Shown: positions 32,556 to 40,276 of the stretch, one piece after another | Layout of the letters: every line of letters starts with the position of its first letter | Numbering within the stretch: position 1 is the first letter of the stretch | Origin: JANWVO01 sp964458495 | Lineage (GTDB): Bacteria > Acidobacteriota > Terriglobia > Bryobacterales > Bryobacteraceae | Length of the DNA: 64,000 nt | Direction of reading: 5' to 3' | Assembly: GCA_964458495.1 (NCBI GenBank) | Contig: CAYWJB010000016.1 | Span: 1-64,000, forward strand | Notes under the pieces: model-generated | The model's database searches: none | Seen by the model: the letters and a program-made list of their open reading frames with translations, nothing else | Told to the model about the DNA's origin: nothing | Translations under genes and position numbers: made by a program

Positions 32556-33302
32556 ATGCCTGCGCCGCCGGAGGAGCTGGAGTCCCTGCTCGGCTACCGG
32601 TTCCGTGACCGGGACCTGCTCCTCCGCGCGCTCACCCACAAGTCCGTCCGCGCCGAATCCGCCGCCGGCACGCCTCATAACGAGCTGCTCGAATTCCTCG
32701 GGGACTCCATCCTCGGCTTCCTCGCCTCCGAGTTCGTCTTCCACCTCTGCCCCAACGGCCGCGAAGGCGATCTTTCGCGCCTCAAGGCCCACCTCGTCAG
32801 CGCCTCCCGCCTCCACAGCGTCGCCGCCACGCTCGGGCTTGGCCGCTTCCTCGTCCTCGGCAAAGGCGAAGAGCGCAGCGGCGGCCGCAACAAGAAGGCC
32901 CTTCTCGCCGATGCCTTCGAGGCCCTCCTCGCCGCCATCTACCTCGACGCCGGCAAAGTCCGCGGCCTCGCCGTCTGCCGCAGCCTTCTTGAACGCCTCC
33001 TCTGGCCCGCCATCGACGCCGCTCAGACCTCGGCCTCCGCTGTTCCTGTCGATCCAAAAAACGCTCTCCAGGAACTCGCCCAGGCCCGAAAGCTCCCCCT
33101 GCCCCGCTACTCGCTCATCTCACAGTCCGGCCCCGAGCACGCCAAGCTCTTCACCGTCGAGGTCCGCCTCGGCCCGGGCCATGCCGCCGCCGCCCAGGCC
33201 AGCTCCAAGAAGGCCGCCTCCCAGAAGGCCGCCGCCATCCTGCTCGATCACCTCCGCGCCGAACTCGGCGCCCCGCCCGAGGGGGACTCGCCCTCGGCCT
33301 GA
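32556..33302 (+). CDS. rnc: ribonuclease III
   Basis: 248 residues from the ATG at 32556, 7 bp after the TPR stop; longer open frames in this phase are antisense-like. RNase III domain: LLGYRFRDRDLLLRALTHKS, catalytic signature HNELLEFLGDSILGFLASEF (residues ~41-60) and LLADAFEALLAAIYLDAG (~110-127) with the second acidic pair. The C-terminal dsRNA-binding domain spans VDPKNALQELAQARKLPLPRYSLIS to SSKKAASQKAAAILL. It cleaves double-stranded RNA in rRNA maturation and antisense decay. Complete, with no missing active-site residue seen. Confidence 0.95.
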   Translation: MPAPPEELESLLGYRFRDRDLLLRALTHKSVRAESAAGTPHNELLEFLGDSILGFLASEFVFHLCPNGREGDLSRLKAHLVSASRLHSVAATLGLGRFLVLGKGEERSGGRNKKALLADAFEALLAAIYLDAGKVRGLAVCRSLLERLLWPAIDAAQTSASAVPVDPKNALQELAQARKLPLPRYSLISQSGPEHAKLFTVEVRLGPGHAAAAQASSKKAASQKAAAILLDHLRAELGAPPEGDSPSA

Positions 33303-33377
33303 ATCTTCTATTTCAGACGTGACGCTCTGAATTCGGCCTCCGCCGGGAGTATGCTGAGGGGAGGAGCCATCATATCC

Positions 33378-34283
33378 ATGTCAGATCGTGCGTCCCGTCT
33401 TCGCGCGGCTCTGGAACGCCGTCAGGCGCTTGTCGTCCCCGGCTGCCATGACGCCCTCAGCGCGCGCATCGTCGAATCCGCGGGCTTCGAAGCCGTGCAG
33501 CTCTCCGGCTTCGGTCTCGCCGGCTCGTGGCTCGCCCTTCCCGATGTCGGTCTCGTCGAGATGAAAGACATCCTCGACATCACCGCCAATGTCTGCCGTG
33601 CCGTGAAGATCCCCGTCATGGCCGATATCGACACAGGCGGCGGCAACGCCCTCAACGCCGCCCGCATCACCGAACGCCTCATCGAAATGGGCGCCGCCGG
33701 CGTCAACATCGAGGACCAGGTCTTCCCCAAGCGCTGCGGCCACATGGAGGGCAAGCAGGTCATCAGCGCGGAAGAAATGGCTGGCAAGGTGCGCGCCATG
33801 GCCGACGTCCGCGCCCGCTGCGGGCGCGACCTCGTCATCAACGCCCGAACCGACGCCTATGCAGTCCTCGGCCTCGAGGAAGCCATCCGCCGCGCCAACC
33901 TCTATCTTGAAGCCGGCGCCGACATGGCCTTCATCGACGGCATCGGCACCCGCGCCGACATCGAGCGCGCCGCCCGAGAAATCCGCGGCCTGCTCTCGGT
34001 CAACCTCATGGACGCCGTCACCGGCGTCAAGACCGAGCTCATCCCCATCCCCGAACTCGCCGCGCTCGGCGTCGCCCGCGTCTCCATCCCTGTCGCCTCC
34101 ATCATGGTCATGCACCGCGCCCTCACGGATTTCTTCTGCGATCTGCGCAACTCCCCCACCGGCATCCTCGCCGGCGAGGTCCACCGCCTCTCCTCGTTCC
34201 GCGACTACACGAGCTTCGTCGGCTTGCCCGAATACCGCGAGCTCGAAAACAAGTACCTGCCCCGGCGCTCCAGCGCTTCCTGA
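33378..34283 (+). CDS. isocitrate lyase/PEP-mutase superfamily lyase (2,3-dimethylmalate-lyase-like)
   Basis: 301 residues from the ATG at 33378; the 33351 ATG lacks a ribosome site of its own. Single alpha/beta barrel of the ICL/PEPM superfamily: VVPGCHDALSARIVESAGFEAVQLSGFG, PVMADIDTGGG (metal-binding Asp), IEDQVFPKRCGHMEGK (catalytic Cys in KRCGH, near residue 118), LVINARTDAYAVLG. The KRCGH loop marks C-C bond lyases such as methylisocitrate and 2,3-dimethylmalate lyase rather than mutases or hydrolases. First gene of a tight four-gene unit with LeuCD-like and dehydrogenase genes (15-bp gap). Substrate is most likely an alkyl-substituted malate or isocitrate, by context. Confidence 0.85.
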   Translation: MSDRASRLRAALERRQALVVPGCHDALSARIVESAGFEAVQLSGFGLAGSWLALPDVGLVEMKDILDITANVCRAVKIPVMADIDTGGGNALNAARITERLIEMGAAGVNIEDQVFPKRCGHMEGKQVISAEEMAGKVRAMADVRARCGRDLVINARTDAYAVLGLEEAIRRANLYLEAGADMAFIDGIGTRADIERAAREIRGLLSVNLMDAVTGVKTELIPIPELAALGVARVSIPVASIMVMHRALTDFFCDLRNSPTGILAGEVHRLSSFRDYTSFVGLPEYRELENKYLPRRSSAS

Positions 34284-34298
34284 GGAGGTCCCCCTCTC

Positions 34299-35531
34299 AT
34301 GACACTCGCCGAGAAGATCCTCGCCCGCGCCTCCCGGCGCTCCCGCGTCGAACCCCACGAGATCGTCGTCGCTGACGTCGATCTCGCCATGAGCCACGAA
34401 AACGCCGACCTCGTCCGCAAGGCGTTCCTCGAAATCGGCGTCCCCCGCGTCCGGGACCCCGAAAAGATCGTCATCATCTTCGACCACCGCATCCCCGCCG
34501 AAAGCGAAAAGACCGCAGCCACCCATAAAGCCCTCCGCGAGTTCGTCCAGCAGCAGGGCATCCGCCATTTCTACGACGTCGGCCGCGGCGGCATCTGCCA
34601 CCAGGTCCTCGCCGAAAACGGCCACGTCCAGCCCGGCATGGTCGTCGTCGGAACCGACTCCCACACCACCACCCACGGCGCCTTCGGCGCATTCGCCACC
34701 GGCATCGGAGCCACCGAAATGGCCGGCGTCTGGGCGGAAGGAAAGCTCTGGTTCAAAGTCCCTTCCACCATCCGCATCGAGGTGGAAGGCGCCTTCGCTC
34801 CCTGGGTCTCGGCCAAGGATCTCATCCTCTGGATCATCGGCAGGCTCGGCGCCGCAGGCGCTGACTACCGCGCGGTCGAGTTCGATGGCAGCGCCATCCG
34901 TCGCATGACCCTCGCCTCCCGCATGGTCCTTTGCAACCTTTCCATGGAAATGGGCGCCAAGGTTGCCTTCACGCCCGTCCTGGAGATCGGGCCTGATCCC
35001 GAAGCCGAATACGAGCAGACGCTGCACGTCAATCTCGACTACGACATTCCCGAGCCCCAGGTCGCCTGCCCGCACTCGGTCGACAACGTCCGCCCCGTCT
35101 CCGCCCTCGCCGATGTGCCCGTCCACCAGGCTGTGCTCGGCTCCTGCACCAACGGCAGACTCGAGGACCTTGAGGTTGCAGCCACAATCCTCGCCGGACG
35201 CCGCGTGCACCCGCAGACCCGCCTCATTATCATCCCCGCCTCCCAGCGTGTCTATCTCGACGCCATGCGCCTCGGCTATCTCGAGAAGCTCATTGAAGCG
35301 GGCGCCATCGTCAATCCGCCCGGCTGCGGCCCCTGCGTCGGCGTCCACCAAGGCATTCTCGCCGCCGGTGAAATTTGCATCTCTTCCACCAACCGCAACT
35401 TCATCGGCCGCATGGGCAGCAAGGACTCATTCGTTTACCTCGCCAGCCCCGCCGTTGTCGCCGCCTCGGCCGTCGCCGGGCGCATCATCCACCCGGAAAT
35501 CGTCATGGCAAAGGAGAACGCCCATGTCTGA
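34299..35531 (+). CDS. LeuC2/homoaconitase/dimethylmalate-dehydratase large subunit-like
   Basis: 410 residues, aconitase superfamily large subunit of the archaeal LeuC2/HacA/DmdA branch. Features: DHRIPAESEKTAA, VGTDSHTTTHGAFGAFATGIGATE (~119-142), SCTNGRLEDLEVAA with the first cluster Cys (~280) and PPGCGPCVGVHQG with the other two (~345), NRNFIGRMGSKDSFVYLASPAVVAASAVAG. It binds one 4Fe-4S cluster and isomerises or dehydrates a 2-hydroxy diacid together with the small subunit. AGGAGG precedes the ATG. The stop overlaps the small-subunit start by 8 bp. Isopropylmalate, citramalate/methylmalate, homocitrate and dimethylmalate are all possible substrates. Confidence 0.88.
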   Translation: MTLAEKILARASRRSRVEPHEIVVADVDLAMSHENADLVRKAFLEIGVPRVRDPEKIVIIFDHRIPAESEKTAATHKALREFVQQQGIRHFYDVGRGGICHQVLAENGHVQPGMVVVGTDSHTTTHGAFGAFATGIGATEMAGVWAEGKLWFKVPSTIRIEVEGAFAPWVSAKDLILWIIGRLGAAGADYRAVEFDGSAIRRMTLASRMVLCNLSMEMGAKVAFTPVLEIGPDPEAEYEQTLHVNLDYDIPEPQVACPHSVDNVRPVSALADVPVHQAVLGSCTNGRLEDLEVAATILAGRRVHPQTRLIIIPASQRVYLDAMRLGYLEKLIEAGAIVNPPGCGPCVGVHQGILAAGEICISSTNRNFIGRMGSKDSFVYLASPAVVAASAVAGRIIHPEIVMAKENAHV

Positions 35532-36048
35532 CGCCTCCGCCGTCCTTCGCGGCCGCGTCGCCGCAGTGCTCGGCCCCAACATCGACACCGACGTCATCTA
35601 CCCCGGCCGCTACCTGAACATCACCGACCGCGAGAAGACCGCCGAACACCTCTTCGAACTCGCCTATCCCGAAATCCGCTCCCGCATCCGGCCCGGCGAT
35701 TTCATCGCCGCCGCCGCCAACTTCGGTTGCGGATCGAGCCGCGAGCAGGCTGCCGCAGCCCTGAAGTTCTCCGGCTGCGGCGCCGTCATCGCCGCCAGCT
35801 TCGCGCGCATCTTCTTCCGCAATGCCATCAATCTGGGCTTGCCCGCCATCATCAGCCCCACTGCCGCCATCGAATGCCGCGAAGGAGACGAACTCGAAGT
35901 CAATCTCGTCGCGGGCGAGATCCACAACCTCTCGCGCAACATCACCGTCGCCGCCGCCCCGCTCGACCCCCGCGCCATCGAGTTGATCCGTGCCGGCGGC
36001 TTGATCCCTTATCTCAAGGCGAAGTACGCGGCGCCCGCAGCAGGCTGA
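35524..36048 (+). CDS. LeuD/HacB/DmdB-like small subunit
   Basis: 174 residues from the ATG at 35524, overlapping the large-subunit stop by 8 bp. Aconitase swivelling domain: GPNIDTDVIYPGRYLNITD (residues ~17-35), AAANFGCGSSREQAAAAL with the catalytic Ser region (~63-80), FARIFFRNAINLGLPAI (~97-113). The substrate-selecting loop after GRYL reads NIT, unlike YLRT/YLRM in well-studied homoaconitases and isopropylmalate isomerases, so specificity is uncertain. It forms the heterodimer with the upstream gene product. Confidence 0.88.
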   Translation: MSDASAVLRGRVAAVLGPNIDTDVIYPGRYLNITDREKTAEHLFELAYPEIRSRIRPGDFIAAAANFGCGSSREQAAAALKFSGCGAVIAASFARIFFRNAINLGLPAIISPTAAIECREGDELEVNLVAGEIHNLSRNITVAAAPLDPRAIELIRAGGLIPYLKAKYAAPAAG

Positions 36049-36068
36049 CCTTCAGGAGCGTACCCACT

Positions 36069-37184
36069 ATGTCCAGGCACCGTATCGCATGGCTTCCCGG
36101 GGACGGCATCGGCGTCGAAGTCGCCGCCGCCGCCCGTCTCGTCCTCGACGCTGCCGGCTTCGAGGCTGACTATCACCAGGGCGACATCGGTTGGCACTTC
36201 TGGGTCACCGAAGGCGACGCCCTGCCGCAGCGCACACTCGACCTGCTCGGGCGCACCGAGTGCGCCTTCTTCGGCGCCATCACTTCCAAACCCGCCGCCG
36301 ACGCCGCGCGCGAACTCGCCCCCGAACTCCAGGGCCGCGGCCTCACCTACCGCAGCCCCATCGTCCGCATGCGGCAGTTGCTCGACCTCTATATCTGCCA
36401 GCGTCCATGCCGCGCCCTGCCCGGCAATCCGCTCAACTACCGCGAGGGAATCGACGTCGTCGTTTTCCGCGAAAACACCGAAGGCATGTACATCGGCGTC
36501 GAGTTCCCCCAGGTGCCTGAGTCTTTCTATGCCGAAAAGGCGATGGGTCGCATCCCTCGCGATGCCGCCATATCGATCCGCTCGATCACCGCCAAAGCCT
36601 CTTACCGGATCGTGAAGGCCGCATTCGAATTCGCCCGCCGCAACGGCCGCCGCAAGGTCACCGCCGTCCACAAGGCCAACGTCCTGCGCGCCACCTGCGG
36701 CCTTTTCCTCGAACAGGCCACAGAGGTCGCCGCCGCCTACCCCGACATCGAGTTCGACACCGCCAACGTCGACGCCATCTGCATGTGGCTCCTCAAGAAC
36801 CCTTGCAACTACGACGTCATCGTCACCACCAACCTCTTCGGCGACATTCTCTCCGACCTCTGCGCCCAGCTGGTCGGCGGCATGGGTTTCGCCTACAGCG
36901 GCAACATCGGCGAGTCTTACGCCGTCTTCGAGCCCACCCACGGCTCGGCGCCCAAATACGCCGGGCTCAACAAGGTCAACCCCATTGCTTCGATCCTCGC
37001 CGCCGCCATGATGGCCGGATGGACCGGCGAAAAGGAGATCGAAGCCGCCATCCACCAAGCCGTGGAAGAGGTGATCCGCCGCGGCGAGGTCCGCACCTAC
37101 GACATGGGCGGCAGCGCCACCACCATGCAAATGGCCGAAGCCATCGCCGCGGAAGCCGCCCGCATTCGCGCTCTCAGCTCCTGA
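36069..37184 (+). CDS. isocitrate/isopropylmalate-type beta-decarboxylating dehydrogenase
   Basis: 371 residues, complete. Family blocks: WLPGDGIGVEV, RSPIVRMRQLLDLYICQRP (~97-115), VVVFRENTEGMYIGVEF, TAVHKANVLRATCG (catalytic Lys, ~200), TTNLFGDILSDLCAQLVGG, EPTHGSAPKYAGLNKVNP. The Lys-Tyr at ~296-297 matches the pair that contacts the NADP 2'-phosphate in E. coli Icd, suggesting NADP use. In the substrate helix the Icd-type S-L-N is S-P-I: the Asn that holds the gamma-carboxylate of isocitrate is Ile. This points to a 3-alkylmalate-like substrate rather than isocitrate. 20 bp after the small-subunit gene; converges with the aldo/keto reductase (11-bp overlap). Confidence 0.87.
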   Translation: MSRHRIAWLPGDGIGVEVAAAARLVLDAAGFEADYHQGDIGWHFWVTEGDALPQRTLDLLGRTECAFFGAITSKPAADAARELAPELQGRGLTYRSPIVRMRQLLDLYICQRPCRALPGNPLNYREGIDVVVFRENTEGMYIGVEFPQVPESFYAEKAMGRIPRDAAISIRSITAKASYRIVKAAFEFARRNGRRKVTAVHKANVLRATCGLFLEQATEVAAAYPDIEFDTANVDAICMWLLKNPCNYDVIVTTNLFGDILSDLCAQLVGGMGFAYSGNIGESYAVFEPTHGSAPKYAGLNKVNPIASILAAAMMAGWTGEKEIEAAIHQAVEEVIRRGEVRTYDMGGSATTMQMAEAIAAEAARIRALSS

Positions 37185-37938
37185 CGAACTCGCGCCACAG
37201 CCGCACGTTGTCGCGCAGGTGCTCCGCGGATTTGGTCCCGACGAGCACGTGCCCGTCAATGGGCGTTTCGCGCAGAAACGCGAACGCCCGCCGCCGCGCC
37301 TCCTCGCCCTCCACCGGCTCGCCCGCTTCGTTGCACAACAGCCTTCCTTCCGCGAAGGGCCGGTTCACCAGCAGCCTCAGCCCGTGCTCCCGAGCCATTC
37401 CGAACACCGGCGCCATCTCCCGCCGCAGCGGATTGAACGGAATCTGCAGCCATTCGAACCAGCCCGACTCGATCGCGATCCGCGCCGCCTCCACTGTCTT
37501 CACGCTCGCGCCGAACTTCGGGATTCCTCTCCGCCGCGCCTCTTCGAGCGCCCGGTAGACATCCTCGCGCCGCAGCGCTTCCTCCGTCGCCCGGTGCACC
37601 TGGAGCAGATCGATCCGCGGCAGCAGCGCCATCGAACGGTCCAGACTCCGCATCAGCCCTTCAATCGAGTGGTCTGCGTACGACTCCTCCATGCCCGGCG
37701 CCCACACGTCGCCGAACTTCGTCGCCACCGTCACCCGCGCCGCCGCCTCCGCTCTCGCTCTCAGAAACTGCCCCACGCGCTCCTCGCTTGAGCCGTACGA
37801 GGACGCCGTGTCCCAGAACAGCACCCCCTCCTCCACCGCCGTCTCGAGCAACCGCTCCACCTGCTCCTCCGAAGGCAGTCCGTTCCACCCTGCGCCCCAC
37901 GGTCTTCCAATTTCGATCAGCCCAAGCCCAAGTTCCAT
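37174..37938 (-). CDS. aldo/keto reductase
   Basis: 254 residues. TIM-barrel oxidoreductase: GLIEIGRPWG at the N-terminus, FWDTASSYGSSEERVGQFL (catalytic Asp/Tyr region, ~41-60), VTVATKFGDV (Lys), IDLLQVHRATEEAL (HR in place of the common VH), LQIPFNPLRRE, and the C-terminal NADPH segment HVLVGTKSAEHLRDNV. Shorter than typical AKRs (about 300), lacking some loops. It reduces aldehydes or ketones with NADPH; substrate unknown. Its 3' end overlaps the dehydrogenase 3' end by 11 bp in convergent orientation. Confidence 0.88.
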   Translation of the reverse strand: MELGLGLIEIGRPWGAGWNGLPSEEQVERLLETAVEEGVLFWDTASSYGSSEERVGQFLRARAEAAARVTVATKFGDVWAPGMEESYADHSIEGLMRSLDRSMALLPRIDLLQVHRATEEALRREDVYRALEEARRRGIPKFGASVKTVEAARIAIESGWFEWLQIPFNPLRREMAPVFGMAREHGLRLLVNRPFAEGRLLCNEAGEPVEGEEARRRAFAFLRETPIDGHVLVGTKSAEHLRDNVRLWREFVRS

Positions 37939-37983
37939 CGCACGGCCATTCTGCCAGAAACCGCCGTCACCACGCGCCTTGCG

Positions 37984-40092
37984 TCAATCGTCCAGCGCCA
38001 GCACCTCGTACAGCGCAATCGCCGGCGTATGCGTCTCCAGCCAGCCATCGCGGTACTGGAACGCGGCTTCCCGGCCCGTCCACAGCCATCGCGCGCGCCG
38101 CGGGCGCCGCGCCACGCGCAGCCGCAGCCTCTGCGGCGGCAGCGGAATGTGCTCGCGAATCGGTCCCTTCATCGCGTATGGGTTGGTCAGATTCACCAGA
38201 TGCACGGTCACGGACGACGCTTGCCGCCACACGGCTGCGTCCACCAGCCCCGGCCCTTCCACCGTGAGCACCGGTTCTTCATTCAGCGCCCACCGCACCG
38301 CGTTGGCCAGCAGGCGGCCGTGATCGGGACACATCACCTCCCAGAACGTCCGGTCGATATCCCACGGAAAATACACCACGCGGCCCTTGCCATACGTGCG
38401 GCACACCACAGCCGGAATATTCGTGGGCGGCTGGCGGACGTAGACCTCTTCCATCGGCAGATCCGGGTAGGACGGCATGGTGGTCAATGGCGGCAACTCC
38501 CGCGAGCGCGGTTCGATCTCCACGCGGCGCACGCCGTGGATGAAGCGCCCCGCGTCGCGCAGCCCCTCCAGCAGCGGGTGCTCGCGGTCCCGGATGTCGA
38601 TGTACGCGTTCTGCTGCCGCTGAATCGTGCGTCCCGCCCGGGAGCATCCGAACAGTTCCGCCAGCCCGAAGTCCGGGCGCCGCCGCCCGCTCTCGTCATA
38701 CAGCGAAGTCTCGTGCGTTGCCACCAGCCCTCCGCCGCCTTCCACGAACGCCCGCAACTGCGCGCACTGCGCCTCGGACAGCGCCGCGATGTTGGGCAGG
38801 ATCAGCGCGCGATAGCCCCGCACGTGCTCCGCGTCCAGCATGCCGTCGTGCGCCATCTCGAACGGGATGCGCGCCTCGATCAGCGCATGGAAGGCGCCGC
38901 GGATGAAATCGTCGGCGTCTGCGGCCACGCGCAGCGCCGTCTGCTGCGAGTACACGATTGCGGCGCGCGCGAGGTTGGCCTCGTTGCGGAAGTAGCGCTC
39001 GTGCCGCGCATGCCAGGCAAACAGCTCCTCCACGGGCCGCAGCCACCGCATGTCCAGCGGCTTGGCGTTGAACTTCGTGATCCACGGCCTCATTCCGTGG
39101 GCCATGCCGTCGGCCGCCCACAGCTGGATCTCCGCCGGCTGCTGTACGGAGTCCTTCCAGCGGTAGGGCGCCTCGAGCCCCACGGAAATGATCCCCGCCA
39201 CGGGCTTGCCGCCGAGCGCGGCGCGGTACTCGCGCGCGTTCTTCCCGTTGGCCCACGCCAGTTGCACCCCATAGCGCGCCTGCCGGTCGGCCACCAGAAA
39301 GGGAGCGCGCTCGCCCGCGCGCTTCATGTCCAGCTCCGCGTTCGCGCCGCCGCCCGTATTCGGAATGAACGCCGCCTGCGGCCTCGCCGAGCCCACCGCC
39401 GCGTCCAGTGCGTCCCACAGCTCGAACAGCCGCTGATTGGAAAACTCGCGCCACGCGGTCCAGGCGGGGTCGGAGCGGTCCCCCGTGCGCGGCAGGTCGC
39501 GCCCCGCAAACGCGCGGAAGTTGCGCCGGCAGTGATCGCACCAGCACATCCCGGAGCCGGACCAGCGGTTGGCAAAGATCCCGTCGATGTCGTAGAGCTC
39601 CGCAATTTCGCGCACCACCTCGCGCATGAACTCGAAGTTGTACGGGCCCAGCCCGCACGTCACCCAGTAGTCCGGCATCGCCCAGTGGCGGCGCGGGCGG
39701 CCCTCTGCATCCCGGGCGATCCAGTCCGGGTGCGCCTGAAAGACGTCGTCGTGCGCAGCGTGGGGATCCACGCGCGCCAGGATCGCCAGCCCCATCTTGC
39801 GGCACTCGGCCGCCAGTTCGCCGAACGGGTCCTGCCCCTCTTTCATGAACCGCGACTTGTAGTGCAGCGGGATCCGCGTCGGATAGAAGGCCACGCATCC
39901 GCCCGCCGACAGGCAGACGCCTTGCGCGCGAACGCGCCGGATGTAGCCGAGCCAGAACTTCATGTCATAGCGCCCGGGGTCGTCCTCCACAAAGGCCAGC
40001 TGAAGCCATCGCATTGGCTCAGCCAGCCGCGAGCCGGGCGCATTCGACAACGCCGCAACCAGCGGCGAGGCGGCGAATTCTCTGCGGGTCAT
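37984..40092 (-). CDS. glycoside-hydrolase-like protein with beta-galactosidase trimerisation-type domain
   Basis: 702 residues with a twin-arginine-like N-terminus (MTRREFAASPLVAAL). Residues ~30-340 form a barrel of the alpha-amylase/GHL6-like group (YPTRIPLHYKSRFMKEGQDPFGELAAECRKMGL, DIDGIFANRWSGSGMCWCDHCRRNF). Residues ~365-570 resemble the Rossmann-like trimerisation domain of GH42 enzymes (AIVYSQQTALRV, YRALILPNIAALSEAQCAQLRAFVEGGGGLVATHETSLYD, YGKGRVVYFPWDIDRTFWE). The tail is beta-rich. Probably a periplasmic carbohydrate-active protein; activity unassigned. Its start faces the UPF0182 gene across 184 bp that include a repeat element. Confidence 0.8.
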   Translation of the reverse strand: MTRREFAASPLVAALSNAPGSRLAEPMRWLQLAFVEDDPGRYDMKFWLGYIRRVRAQGVCLSAGGCVAFYPTRIPLHYKSRFMKEGQDPFGELAAECRKMGLAILARVDPHAAHDDVFQAHPDWIARDAEGRPRRHWAMPDYWVTCGLGPYNFEFMREVVREIAELYDIDGIFANRWSGSGMCWCDHCRRNFRAFAGRDLPRTGDRSDPAWTAWREFSNQRLFELWDALDAAVGSARPQAAFIPNTGGGANAELDMKRAGERAPFLVADRQARYGVQLAWANGKNAREYRAALGGKPVAGIISVGLEAPYRWKDSVQQPAEIQLWAADGMAHGMRPWITKFNAKPLDMRWLRPVEELFAWHARHERYFRNEANLARAAIVYSQQTALRVAADADDFIRGAFHALIEARIPFEMAHDGMLDAEHVRGYRALILPNIAALSEAQCAQLRAFVEGGGGLVATHETSLYDESGRRRPDFGLAELFGCSRAGRTIQRQQNAYIDIRDREHPLLEGLRDAGRFIHGVRRVEIEPRSRELPPLTTMPSYPDLPMEEVYVRQPPTNIPAVVCRTYGKGRVVYFPWDIDRTFWEVMCPDHGRLLANAVRWALNEEPVLTVEGPGLVDAAVWRQASSVTVHLVNLTNPYAMKGPIREHIPLPPQRLRLRVARRPRRARWLWTGREAAFQYRDGWLETHTPAIALYEVLALDD

Positions 40093-40135
40093 GGTGCGAT
40101 CTTCTCCCTTCGAACAGTTCCGGTCAGCCCGGGAA

Positions 40136-40216
40136 GGGGACTGATGCCTCTGTCAGGCCCCGAACCATCGCAATCCTTCACGTCCGGCCCGGACGTGGAC
40201 AGAGGTGTCTGTCCCC
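40136..40216. repeat. REPIN/MITE-like palindromic element
   Basis: Outer arms GGGGACTGATGCCTCTGTC (40136-40154) and its near-complement at 40198-40216 match at all but three positions. The right arm also forms its own hairpin (GACAGA/TCTGTC). Directly inside it sits a perfect 9-bp palindrome CACGTCCGG / CCGGACGTG at 40179-40197. The GGGGACAG end resembles the ends of the inverted repeats around the transposase relic at 49074-49955. It lies between divergent genes, so it could affect both promoters. Confidence 0.6.
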
Positions 40217-40276
40217 CTCCCACTCACGCCATTTGCTCGTCCACCGCGCAGCATACACTGAAGCGAGGGGAAAATC

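Noticed and set aside
30302..32557. 751-codon minus-strand open frame opposite the TPR genes
   Set aside because: Gly/Glu/Leu-rich shadow; the plus-strand genes have signal peptides and TPR helices.
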